A stretch of DNA of 64,000 nt from Effrenium voratum (taxonomy: Eukaryota; Sar; Dinophyceae; Suessiales; Symbiodiniaceae). Shown here piece by piece: positions 36,654-49,400 of this stretch. The stretch is from the NCBI GenBank assembly GCA_963377175.1, contig CAUJNA010002979.1, forward strand, positions 425,001-489,000, given 5' to 3'. The first letter of the stretch is position 1. The number at the start of each line of letters is the position of its first letter. The translations under genes and the position numbers were made by a program. The notes beneath the pieces are model-generated. The model worked only from the letters and a program-made list of their open reading frames with translations. It had not been told where the DNA came from and made no database searches.

Positions 36654-36740
36654 CAGAGGGTCCAAGTACCTTCTAAGGAGGTGCTTAGACCCCTTTTTAC
36701 CCCCCAGAAACCATCCTCAGGAGGTACTTGGCCCTTCCAG
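36654..36740. repeat. Inverted-repeat element family 1, copy
   Basis: Starts CAGAGGGTCCAAGTACC. It contains TTTTTACCCCCCAGAAACCATCC in the orientation opposite to the 48.9 kb copy and ends GAGGTACTTGGCCC. The right end is more diverged. Confidence 0.7.
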
Positions 36741-37027
36741 GGCAGGAAAGTATGTAGGCAATCTGATCGGAGAGGTGGGCATGGCCAAGCTGGCGCGGTG
36801 GCACCACGCCCGTGCCTTTTTGGATCTCCGGCGGCTGGTGGCGCCCGGCGCTGACGCTCGGCGGGCGGCGTAGGCAGCGGGCTGTGAGCGCACCACTCTG
36901 ATCAGGTTGGACAACATCCAAGCGTTTCTGGGTGGGTGACCAGGAAAAATCCAAGGGCAAGCCCTGCACAAAGGACAGCCTTGGTCCTGTTTGCCGAGGT
37001 TTGCCGCTAGTTTCCACTTCAGCCGAG

Positions 37028-37173
37028 GAAGTGGAATTCAGGGCGTACCTGACCCAAGTGGAAGCGCAGCCGCAGGGAGACTTCGAGGCAGATTGGACGC
37101 CGTACAGAGCCTGCGAGACCTATATCAAGGGCATCATCCGCTTGGACCGACCTCTACAGCGCTTGTGCCCCAG
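37028..37173 (+). CDS. CFAP70: CFAP70-like exon: conserved strand before proline-rich linker
   Basis: Reads EVEFRAYLTQVEAQPQGDFE, then DWTPYRACETYIKGIIRLDR and PLQRLCP. The TYIKGIIRLDRPL part corresponds to the conserved TYI-x-L-x-L-x-x-x-LVP segment of the family. The AG|GC donor leaves two bases that, with the first base of the next exon, complete an Arg codon. Confidence 0.6.
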
Positions 37174-40100
37174 GCAGGGTAGGACCGGCCATTTATCAAA
37201 GCATCAAGTTTAACAGGGAGGGTTGTGCCGCACCCCGCAACTTTTTGGACAGCACAGGGGTCTTTTGAACGTGGGCAAAAGTAGTCATTGGAAAGTGGTT
37301 GGCATGCGTTTGGATGTGCAGGGACGTCCGCCTTCCCATGCAGCCGTCGGGGGAGCCCTACATCCCCCCACCGCCGGCTAAGCGGCCCCCACCCACAGTG
37401 AACGAAGAGCTCGAGAAGGAAGCGGCGAAGATCATCGGTCGCCTCTCTTTCGACTTCGCCAGGTGGTGCTGCTGGGCCGAAGTTGAGTCAGATGCGGGGC
37501 AGCTCTGTGGTTGATCGTTTAGTTGTTGTTCGAGCCTGGGGCTTTTCCATTTTTCCAGGCTCTAATTACATGTCGGGTCTACCTGCTGGCACTTGAATGC
37601 AAGTGCTGGCCAGGGCTTTACCATACAAAACCTGAAACTTGCAGAATGGTCAGCTGGCAGATCAAGTTGTCAAGGCCAGCGATGGCTATTGCATGGCCAT
37701 CGCCTGCCCAGGCCACGACTCAGGCTTCACCGAGGACAAGGACGCGGGCCCGCCAGCTCTGGGCAAGAAAGGCGTGAAGCGCCACGCCTTCCTGCAATGG
37801 CTCCAGGAGCCTCAAAAAGTGCCGGGGATGGCCATGGTTTTGGCACTCCCGTATTTTTGTGTCGTGCTAAGTGGATCTAAGTGGCTGATGTTTTTCTGTG
37901 ACCCGTCAAACCAAGCATTGGTTGGAGACGCCTGCCTTTGTGCCACGCGTGGGCGTGGGCGAGGCCCGGCCTCAGGAGAGCGACGTGCTGAAGGACCTGG
38001 GGGATTTGCTGCGCCCGGCCGTGGTGCGCCTCGTCCGCGCGGAGAAGAGCGGCCCCGCCTGCGGCCTCAGCGGCAACGAGAACGACGCCAAGTACTCCTA
38101 CCTCAGGCCAGGCATCTCAGGAGCCGAGGTAACAAGGAAGACATGCCATGGAGGCCTCGGAAAAAACGGTGAAACGATGCACATCTTTGGTTGACAACCT
38201 CTCTACATAATGGATAGGGTTGACTTCATGCTGAACATGCAAACTTGTATGGGTTTGAGGTTTTGCTTTGTGTTGCAGCAGGATCTTTCTACTGCGGCAT
38301 GAATTGAAATACTGTGATCTGTCGCCTAGTGATGCTGAAGAAGCTTTTCCTCAAGATTCCAAATTGAATCTCCGTTTGTTGTAGTATTGCTTTAGTATTG
38401 CTGGAGCTTTTGGCTGAGGCCGCAATGACGATGTTGATGCGATTCCGGGTTGCAGCTATTCTCCGTGAACAGTCTTGCACACCTTGCTGAATCCTTTCTG
38501 ATTACACTATCTTAGGGACCCTTTGAAATGAAGCCGGGAGTTTCTGCCTGTTGTTTTTGCTTTTCCCGATGAACTTTGAAGCCGCTTGTTGAACCCAGGT
38601 GGGGAAACTAACAGTTGGGCTCCAGCTTCAACAGCTGACGTGGGGACGAAGGGGGTTACCCAGGAGATCTTTAAGGCCACTCCCCTTTTCAGATCCAACC
38701 TGGGGCGCCCTTTGGATTTTTTTTGGCAATCCTGATGAGTCCTGGAGCCGGGACCACAGAAACCACCTCCCCGAATTCATTCCCCCCGCGGCCGGGGGGC
38801 GCGCGCGCGCGCGCCTGCGCGCGTTGTTCAGGGACTACATCTCGAAGCACCTCTTCCGAGCCTTGAACTCAGAGGTGGAGCAGCACCGACAGCTGCGGGA
38901 CGAGCGGCTCTGGCGCCTCAACGCGCAGGATGCTGAGGAGCCCCGTCCCACTCTTTTCTAAAGCTTGTTGCTTTTTGTTTGCTTTTTTAGCAAGAAGCCG
39001 CGCCTTTCTTTTCCTCTTCCCTGTGTTGGGTGGTTTTCCGGGGAGACGGATCCTTGGAAAGACCACTAGCAGTGGGAGTTGGAAAGGTGGCAGCCAAGGA
39101 AGGCTTCCGTAAAAAGCAAAGTATCAGACGCGTGGCCCTGAATTCCGGACAAGCCATCCTTGGGTTCTCGGTTCCTCTGGGGTTACAGAGGATGAGCAGA
39201 AGGGTTGAAGCGGGCCCCGTGAATGCTTCATAAATCGGTGCACCTCAAGGAGCTTTCGGGGTTGCAATCGGACTTGTTGGCCACCCTTTTCTGTGCAACG
39301 TAGCTGTTGCGCGCGTCTGTGTGGGTGACTGCATGTGGCCAAACGTGCAGAAGAAAATGGCAAAGCCATGCTGGCTGCCTGACCTGCAGAGATTGCAGGT
39401 CCTTTTGTGTTTCGCGCAATGATCACATATACTGTGGCCATTGTGCAGGAGACTTGGCAAGCACAAGATGCAACCCTCAAGCGACTTACGATCGAATATG
39501 AGCTCCTGGGCAACTGGCGGCGTGCTCTGCGCCACGCTTGGAGTGTGCAGGATGCGAGGGGGTTTATGACTTGGCCTGCCCGCCTTTGCCCCAGGAGCAC
39601 ATACCACAACCCTTAAGCAAACGACTGGATTTCTGTTCGACCAAACTTACCACAAAACCGCACGGTGGTGTCGCTGTTGTCGGTAAATGCTCTGCAGGTG
39701 CGTGTCTTTCAGAGTTGGTCTCCGAAGGCAGTTGGCCAACCGCCTTCGTTCGTCCGTCCGGTCTACACCAGGAGGTCGCTTGTACAGGAAAATGGTCTTC
39801 CCGCCCCCGATGTGAGGCTCCATATGGATAAACCCCCGTGGCCCTATGACCTCCGCCCCGCTCGTTGACATTTGTGTCGCCAGGCGCCCGCGAGGTCTAC
39901 GAGGAATGGCTGTTCCTGGAGCCCAACGTGGAAAACGGCCAGGTCAGTGGCCCCGATTTCTGGGGGGGTGACGGGTCATGCCCTGTAGCCATCACTTGAG
40001 ACACCTTTTTTACATGTCCATTGAGCTAGGCATCAATGAGGCCCTTGGATGTAATGCGTTGTGGTGCATTTACAGTTTTCAGGAAACCCCGATCAGCCCC

Positions 40101-43100
40101 AGCAAAGCATACGTTGCCATGTGCGCAGCATCGTGGCACTCGCATGGTTGAAATTGTATGGTGTGAAGGACTTGAGGCATTACAGCAGAGAACGCCCCAA
40201 GGCAATGTTTGACCAAGATGTTTCAGCCGCTCACCCCAGTTGGTGGGAGTTGGCTGTTCCAAGCTGGGAGGGAAGGGAGTAGCCTTGTTTGTTCCATGTG
40301 TGCTACAGAAGTGCTAACGAACCCTATCGCTATCGGTTTACAACCCTTGTGCTACATGTGATTCGTAGCATGAGTCTTTAGCAGCTGTGATTTCATGACT
40401 GCAAGTCATGGGTGGCCGCGCATTTGCAGGCTGTCCAACAAATAGAGCCATAGACTTGAAGCACTAATGTAGTCACGGAAAGCCACAAGAACAGCCTGCT
40501 GCTCAGACTGAAAACGGCATGTGGCAACAAGACTTGACTTTTTGCTTGCCCGCCAGGCCTGGTTCGGCTGCTTGCCGGCATATCGGCCTTTCCTCTTCCC
40601 TTGGGTCATGCAACAGGCACGCTGAGGATGCCCTCCCGCGACTTAGCAATTCGCACCGGGGGTGCCGGCTGCTCTTTATGATGAGTTGCTTTGCAGCTTG
40701 ATGCAAGAGCAACCATGACGACAAGTATGAGCAAGCATCATCCTTGACTGCTATTGGGTTGGATTTTTAGACTTTAACTTTTTGGGAAATCAAGGAGTTT
40801 CCCACAAAACCCACAAACAGTTAAACTTTCTGCAGAGAGGTCAACGACAACAAAGCATCCGAAAGAAAGTCGCTTGATCTGGTGGGGCTCAGGCTTTGCG
40901 CGCTTCTTGATGCGCAGCTGCCTCAGACACGAGTTACGCTTCATGAGTCATCGCGAGCGAGCATGTCAAGGAGCAACGGGTCTGCCCCATCGCTCTCTAT
41001 TGTTTATGCCCCCTTATTGCCCCGAATTGTTGGAAGGTTTGCCACCAAAGATCCAAGCTCAGGATGTGAGCAGAGCCAGCTCGATGCAGAAAGAGTCCTG
41101 CGCTATGCCATTTCATTGAGGCTGGACATGTGCAACATGCTGCAGTGGGGTACTCCGGGCCTTTGATCAGTGACAATGACGGTGGGCCTCTCACATCATG
41201 TGGCATGTGACTTCGGTTCATGGTATTATGCATTCAGCTGTTTGGTCATAGCTGCTGCCATTTGCTTGTCCCAGAAGGCCGCAACAGCCAAACAAAACGG
41301 CTTGCTGCAGAGAGTCTCCTTGCTGGAACAGCATGCTCAAACACCCTGGGCAGGACAGAAGAAGCTGGACCTGACTTTCAAGAGGCAGGTCGCACGGAAA
41401 GAGATGTGGGAGACAGGGGACTTGGCAGGATTCCAGGACATGCTTGCCAATGTACAAGGGCTGAGTGAAGCGTTGCATGATGTTTGTTCATTGCGTTCAC
41501 TCAGGGCACACTGGCAAACTAAGTCAAGGAACGTGCTGTTCTGCCCGTTCCAGCTACGCAGAGAAAAATGTACAATACCCATGGCACCAGCAGGCTGAGA
41601 AATCAGTCACTGCCCAAACTCTCCCATCTTGATGTCATAACCTTGGGTGTCCATAGTTGCCTTAGCAACAAACGCCAAACTCTTTAGCACAGGACTCCTT
41701 GATCGAAGGCACCCACAATTGATACATTCAATCCAGCGGCTGCAGAAACGAGGGCTGCTTCAAGTTGCGGCCGGTGAAGGTTGCCTTTTTGGCTGGCATC
41801 CTGATCAACCATCGGCTGCCCTCCTCCATGGATGAAGGGCCCAGGCGCGGTGGGGGTGGGCGGCTGAAGACCTTGAAAGCACAACATGGACGCTGTGTGA
41901 AGCAGACTGCCAGGTGTTTTTGCGCGTGGGGCGTCGCATGTATTTGCCGCCGATTTGTGCGTTGCCTTTCAGCCCTCTTCTGGGTTTCTTGATGCTGGTG
42001 TTTCTCATGATGGTTTGCATTTCTTGCTGCAGAGGTGGTTCAACATCAAGTACAGCAGCCAGTTTCCCGAATCCAAATCACATTGCGGTCCACCAAATGA
42101 ACTCCAACTGAAGGTAAGTTAAGCCGTGCGGCCTCCTTTGCCGCCCTCGCGCCCCCCATCTGCCAGGTCCGCACGCTTCGAGGCGGCCCTGGCTATGATG
42201 GAGTCATACGCGGATAGGCCGTGGCCGAGAGCGCTGCTTGTTTAGTTGGCCAATGCTCCCGAACTTGTGAATGGGAGGCAGAGGCCTCAGGGTGCGGTTT
42301 GTGGTAGGCACCCTGACTCCTAATGGGTGTGTAGAAGGGAATGGTGCATCCCGTGATTATTCAATCCTCGTCATAAGAACGCGAACAGCAGGTAGAGGTG
42401 GCGCCGGAGTGTCAAAACGAGAACTCGTATCGTATGGTGCCTTAGGCTGTAATTTGAGCAAGTACCGGAGCATGGCCTGGTTCTTGACGCAATTGATTCC
42501 TGCTGCCCATGGTGTTCAAACAGCAGCATGGCTCTAGAATCTGGGCTGCCTGATTCCCTTGTTGCAAATGGCTGGCTCAGACTAGTGCAAGGAGGAAAGC
42601 GGCTCTGACGCAGTATGTGTTGTTTGCCGTGCAAGACTCTGCCAGCTTTGTTATTATGGTCACGTGTTTTTCCATTATTAATCTATATTTTTTTTGGGTG
42701 ATACCTCTTGGAGAAAATCTAATCGCCCGTTCTGTTTCAACTTCTCAAGAAGGCCGTTGGCCCAGGTGAATTGCAAGCCGCACAGTGTTTGCTGATGACT
42801 CCCGCCCCATTCTGCCGCCGGCCACTCTCACGGTCCATCCTATTTTTGGCTGTGCTTGCCTGCGTGGTGCTTGCCTGCGTGCAGGCATACGCGTGCGCGT
42901 GTGCCTGTGTTTGTGTCTATCTTAGTGCCTCTGTGTCTGTAGCATCCCAGTTTCAGTTGCAACAACGTGCTAACAGTTGACAGCAGGGCTCAGCCAGCTC
43001 ACTCGTCCGTGAGGGTGAAGGCCTATTTTACGGCGATGTGCCAGGCATGCCTTGGAGCGCTTGCCTTTGTACATGATCTTCTTGATCTTCGCAGTGGAGG

Positions 43101-46100
43101 TGCGTTTTGCTCAGAAGGCACAGGTAAACGCCTCTTCCTAGTATTGCACCCACCCCTATCAATAAATATATTTCTTCGGGCCAAGATTAAGATCAACAAA
43201 GACATCCCCTTGTTACTTTGGATTGACCAAATACCAAACCAACACCAACCTTCAGACAGCCCTCATCAGGGAGTGCTTTCAGCACTTCTTTTCTTAAACT
43301 GCTACCCACCAACATCATGAAAACAGGAGGCCCGGAAAGATTCAATCTTGTAGTAAAGAACATTAGTATCAAAAAGGGTGTTAAAACCAAATACCGATAA
43401 GGGGCCTGCCTTTTCTGGACTTTCCCATCCGCAATCCTGCTTGGCAACAGCTGTTTGTCCCTCTCTCGAGGAAAAACATTTAGTAAAAGTCTTCAGCTCA
43501 AATTTCACTGCTGCATTTCTACTCTCAAGGGGCCAGCTGGACATTTCCCTAGAGAAAAAACGGTGATCCCTGGGACCCTACTCTTCATTTTGGTCTTTTC
43601 CCTAAAAAGGGAAGATTTATGAATAGGGGAGGGTGGGTCCTGGAAGCGATGACAGCTGGCTTGCAGCCCCGTCTTTTGGTTCTGGGGTACTGGCCATTTA
43701 TGCAAGAGGCACACGGAGCAAGAACACTGTAATACCTCTATGCGACGAAGCGACTGCTTGGCCCACAACCCCCAAAACACTGTATGCCAACAAGGCGTGT
43801 GCATGACGATGGGCGCAACAGGCGGTAACAGCTGGCGAATGGTTGCAACCCGCCCAGCGGAATCAAGGTTTCAATCACCGCACTGCTCCAGCATAGTGGC
43901 ATGCCGCAACACCCTTCTTGGAACCGGTTGGCAGGCACGGGTCCTGCGGCAGGCAGTCCAGACCCCAGAGCATGTGCGGAGTTGGATGGTGCTGGGTTCC
44001 AGGGAAAGATTTGAGAGGTTCTCAGAATTACTTCCAATCCAGTTGCCACCCTGCACACCCCAACTTGGTTTTGCCTGCTCATTTCCAGAGATGATGCTGG
44101 ATGAGGCTGAAGGAGTGTCGAATGTTGAAACAAGCCCCACGGGTCAGTTGTACATTGCCGAAAGTCTGAGTGCTAGGATGCTTCCTTCTCCCGCTATCCC
44201 TGAAAAGCATGCTCGTCCAGATCTACAGTCACGGTCTGGACTTCCGGCCCTTTCACTCTCCTATTTGATCTCCCCGGTCCTGCTTGACCCTGGAGGCTCA
44301 AGCAATTGACTTTGAGGCACGCGGAATGAGTTGTGCTTGTTTGGTTGCGATGTTTGGATTGGTATATTTGCTTGCTGGCCTGCCTTCCATCACCTTGCAT
44401 CCGAGGCCGAAAATCCTTCGGAGGCTCAAGCCAAGGAAGCTGGGCTCGCAGAGCAAGGCGATCGACTGGCCGCGGAGGCTGGACACCTGTCAGAAGCTTG
44501 CGCCTGGCAGACGTGCTAGCTCATGTGCCTCGGAGATTGCCGAGATTTACATCGGATTTGCGGCATTGGCCCACGTATGTCGAAACCTTGCAAGGATTCC
44601 CACTGGAATCGGACACCACATACATCAAATAACCATGGGCAACTTACTAATCCTGGGTTTCCACTATGACACAAATTTATTGCTCATCGATATCCATCCG
44701 ACATTTAGTGTTCCATGGACCTGCCAAAGGTCATTTTTTCTATTGGGTATTGCATTGCAGAAAAGTTGATTCATCCATGTTTCCCATGAATGTGCAACAT
44801 TGCGCTGACGCGCCTGAACACTTATACTGATCACATTTTGGCTGCATGTTGGCTGCTAGCTGAGTGTATGTTGCCGGGATTTCCTCACAAAAGCAAAGTC
44901 GCTGCCATGCCACGGTGAGTTGAACATGCCAGCCATGTAGGTGTCTCAAAGGATTTGGCAGGGCTGGCAGCAATTTCTGTGCTGGCCTGTGCCACATCCG
45001 TTCGGCAGGCTGCAAAATACCTGGAGCTTGCCAGAGCAGCGCCAGAGTCGTGGCTAGGCGAGGAAGCTGCAGACTGATAGGAGCCGATATGTCGCGCATG
45101 ATTTTGACAGGCTGCCTGCGTTTCTTCGAGGGTGTGCGCAAATAATTGGTCTCTGGAGAGTAAGGGTTTGTCATCCCTCCACAAATTAGCCTCAACTTCA
45201 AATGCACGTAGGTTGTGCTTGCTACGACCGACCAGGGCCGAAGCAACAGTCCGACACAACAGTCAGCGACGATGCTTGAGTTGGCTTGACGTGCCATGCT
45301 GCAAGCTGCATCCACCAAAAACAGCTTTGTAGTCGGTTCCATTGCTCGCGCAGCTCAAGGCACAGTCAAGCCACTCCAAAGTGTATTGATGGCCACCAGG
45401 CACTCTGGATGCTGGAGGGGAGCCCGTCTTCCCGGAGTTGGAGGTGTGATCTGCGGTTTTTTGCCTTGCGCTTGCTTAAGGTGGGTAATGAGCCCCCGCC
45501 CCGCATGTTTGCCACTAGTAAGTTTATAGCGTTTGGTTCGAAATGCAAAGCTTGCAGACCAATCGCGTCATAGCTTGCATCGCAAGATGGGTGTTTTCGG
45601 CTGTCATCCATTGGCATTGCTTGGTGGACTGCTTTTGTGCTTTGCTTGCCTGTCACTTGCATTTGGCAGCGGTGCTTGCAAAACATGAGTGGCTGGATGC
45701 CCCCTCATCTTCCGCAGCTTCACCTGTTCATTGTCGCTTTGTGACCTTTGCATCGTTGTTGCTTGTGTTTTTGTGTGTCCTGTTGTGTTTGTGATTCTCC
45801 CTTGCAGGACTTAGCTCTTCATGTGTGTAAAGATGCACTCTGGGCGCTGACCTAATGAGACCTCCTTGATTTACATATTGTAGCTGCAGGCTCGGGCTTG
45901 AACTCGGGGTGCCATGCGTTGTGAAGCGACATATGTTTACGACAATGGTCTGGCAAATGAGCCACTGCAACTCCAGTTGGTGCGTTTAGGTGGTCCTTGC
46001 TTCGTTGGTTGCAGTTTGCCCGTGTCTGGCGACTGGAAAGCCTTGATCAGCCAAGCGTCCTGACTGCTGACGCCCATTTCTTTGGCCAGGCCTTGGTGAC

Positions 46101-46422
46101 CCAGGAGAAGGTGAATCGTGGCCAGGCCTTGGAGGCCACGCGGGCCATGTGCGCACACAAGTCAGCCTCAAATTATATCAAAGAGCACTCTAGTACAGGT
46201 GTCTCGGTTGTGTCTGGATTTGGGGTTTGTCTGTTGAAAACGATGTGGGACTTACAAAACACATCAAGAAAACACGCACCTCATGGAGTTGCGGCACGGT
46301 AGCGCGTGGTCCAGCTATAAGTGCACAGAGGATGGTTGCACAAGCTGACAAATTTAAATGTGGAGTCGGCGGCACGAAAGTCCGCAGAAATGAAGATCGC
46401 AAAAGCGCGTGTTTTTAGTAGT

Positions 46423-46457
<35 letters not shown>

Positions 46458-49400
46458 CCAGCCACCACTACTGCTGCTGCTACTACTACCACCGCCACCA
46501 ACTACTGCTACCACATACTGAATACTGCTTACTACCTGCTACCCACCAGCGATGACGGGACCGGATTCCTTCGCATGTGGAGTCTGACGGCAATGTTGAC
46601 AGACCATGTAACCCCAGTAAATGGAAGGCGGCGGCTGCGCGTGTGAGTTTTCACGCGCCGGCCCCACTGTGCGCCCCAAAGCTTGCACAGCTTGTCGCAA
46701 GTGGCAGGCCACAAGGCCTCATGCCCTTGACAGGCACCAAAGGAGAGCCCCGCCATGCCAGCGGCGGCTTGGCGTGGAGAATTCTTCGAGGGCACGGTGG
46801 CTGGGAGCTGCACGCAGTGCATCCAAACGTCGATGTGGGCATGCGCTGTTGGGTTGTCTCCGCTTCAGCGTTTCCTTCTCACGGCGCGTGAATTGCGCGG
46901 CCTATTGTTGCCACTTGCAATATGCCGCGCCTTTTTCAATGCCTGGTGTTCGTTCAATGTTTGGCTTTCGGATCAGGATTCCTCAACCCTGCTGGCGTGC
47001 AGAAGGGGCATTCAATAGCTCCTCCCACCAAATATACCATGGATGAGTGGCAGTCGGACCAGTGTCGGACCAGGCCAACAGGTTGACAGCACCCTAAAAA
47101 ACAGAAAACGAGAACAACACCGCGCAATGGTTGCGTCCTGCGGTCCACGGGCATAGCGGCGAGTTTTCTGCTAAGGCCTGGCTTCCCACGGCAGCTCCGC
47201 CCTTCCCGGACCCTGCCTCTTTGCACGCCGCGCCCGAAGCCGAAGACGCCGGGCAGCCCAAAACGGCCCGGAAAGACCCCGGAGCCTCGCTTCCCAATAC
47301 CCCCTTCCAGCTAACAATAAAACGCGGCCCACCCTCGACAATAATACATTCCCAGGTAAAACTTGCTTGCAAATAAGGTATGTTCTTGTTTTGCGGGATC
47401 CTGGCGCGGGTAGTCATCTCCTGCTTTGCCCTTTGTCCGACCCTTTCCAGGCCCAAACAAGTCGTCAGGAGGCAGAGTTTCAAAACAGAAATCTAGACTT
47501 GTTTTTGGGGATGGTCAATTCTCTTTGAATGGTTTTTGTGTCCAGGATCTTTGTGCGGGGATGGGTATCAACAACTTGGCGCAAGCTGAGGCGGCCGCTT
47601 TGGAAGCGGTGGATTTTTTGCTTCACTTCGGTCTCGCGGACTTGGCGAGCTTCCTGCTGACGCATGCCGTGGAGGCCGGGCCGAGCGTTCAGTTGAGGGG
47701 ATGAGAATGACTCGGCCAGTCCGGGCCAACCCAAGAGATCAGGGTTGTGGAATCAAGGGGTTTATCCAACCACTTCTGTGATACAAGGGAATCTCCCCCT
47801 GTACATGGGGGGTTAGTCTTTGAGAAGCCCTTTTTGTTGTATCACAGAAGTGGTCATTTCCCACAGCCCTGCAAGAGATCGTTGACACCCAATCCAAGTC
47901 AAGAAGTAGTCCTTTCAAGTGGACGCTCCAAGGGGACTTTTGGGCCTTGCGAGGCCTATGGCTTCTTGTCGCCTGCGACAGCAATGTCAGAGCGCTGTCG
48001 CCTGCAGCTGGTCAAAGCAGCCATGCTGTCGAAGGACACCAGCTGCACTAGGTAGATTTATCATGATGTATCTGCACGGATGTGTGCTGTCCAGGGTAGC
48101 AAGGCAGGTACAAAAGACCCAGCTGGTGGACTAGCACGAGCAGTTCCGTATTGACGGGGAGACAGCCTTGGCATGCAGTATATTACTCAGTATAGATCCT
48201 CTAGTCACCATGCTTGCGTTCATGGGTTCACCAAAGAGGAATCACCCGACATGTACTGCCACAACCTTGCAGGACTGGGAACAAGCCGAGTCTTTGCTGA
48301 GTGACCTCTTCAGCCGCCGAGGCACTTGAGGGCAGCCTCGCCAAGCACCCTTTTCATGCCAAACGAGAGTTGCGTCATGGGAAGGCCCTGCGCAAGCAAA
48401 ACGCTGCACCGTGTAAGCCGGCATGCAACATGCCGCGAAAGCGCCCGAGTAAGCTCTGTCTCGTGACTGTTTGCAAACAGTTGTTGAATGCCAGAGGCTT
48501 GGGCGTTGGATTTCCAAACAGGGTTGCTGCGCAGCAGATTCCACAAAACTAAGGCAACAAGAAGCTGGTTTTGACGAACTATGTTTCAACACGTGTCGAG
48601 TGGATGCGCTCAGTAGCCAAACAGTCAAATTGCTTCTTGCAAGCCGGGAAGCTGTGTGAAGCTTCCTTTTGCGCGCAAGAGGTCCCACCATTTTGATCGC
48701 TACGCGCAAAGCTGAGCATCTAAGTGGGTTGATCACAGGGCAACCCTGCAATCTTCAGTTGCATGGCATTTGGTACACTAAATGAAGGTAACAAAGCCGT
48801 TCAAACAAGACCACCTTGGACATGGGGGATCCCTTGCGTATGAACTACCGTCATGGCGACTATCACACTCAGAGGGTCCAAGTACCTGAGGATGGCTTCT
48901 GGGGGGTAATGAGAGTCTAAGTACCTGCCCAGAAGGTACTTGGAGCCTCTGGGACAGGCTTGGGGTGGCAGCCGTCTTAGGATCTTGCCCATTCCAGGCG
49001 GCGACCGCCTGCCAGAGGCACACTCCCTGCTGGGCGAGTGTCGCTTCCAGGCGGCCTGCGCCGGCGCAGGCGACCGACCGCAACGCGGCCTTCGTTTCGG
49101 GAGTGGAGCTATGGACGGTGCTTTCAAAGCACTGAGCTATGGGAAACCAGCGGAGTCTAGCGCTAGCGGTTGTTTCTTTTTTTTTGGGAAGCCGGAATCA
49201 GAATGATTGGGGCTTTGCAAAATGGGCAATGGATTCACGTGATTCACAATACCCGCCGAAATGGCAACGTGAGCCGACGGCTCAAAAGCCATGCAAGCTG
49301 CATGGCGCCCTGGAGATCCGTGCACCCCGAAACGGCTCCATGCGTTGTTCACTGACTGAGGCACCTGTAGAATGAGGGCCAGCACTGACAGACGAGCCCA

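Noticed and set aside
36860..36945. Sequence AAGCGTTTCTGGGTGGGTGACC resembling the 3' half of 5S rRNA
   Set aside because: Only a short stretch agrees; the 5' half and the pairing expected of 5S RNA are absent. It could be chance or a distant SINE fragment.
39307..39600. Cys-rich translation (CLTCRDCRSF, CGHCAGD, CAGCEGVYDLAC) resembling a LIM or PHD zinc finger
   Set aside because: The frame is interrupted by a stop, and the overlapping frame at 39449-39550 fits both splice phase and the expected TPR sequence much better.
39884..39965. EF-hand reading of VYEEWLFLEPNVENGQ and the following VSGPDF
   Set aside because: VSGPDF lies beyond a good GT donor, and the A-x-x-x-Y-x-x-x-L-x-L-x-P-N pattern fits a TPR in sequence with its neighbours.
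43740..44309. 190-codon open frame on the plus strand
   Set aside because: One or two frames of this length are expected by chance in 64 kb at this composition; it has no domain and no coding-like codon pattern throughout.
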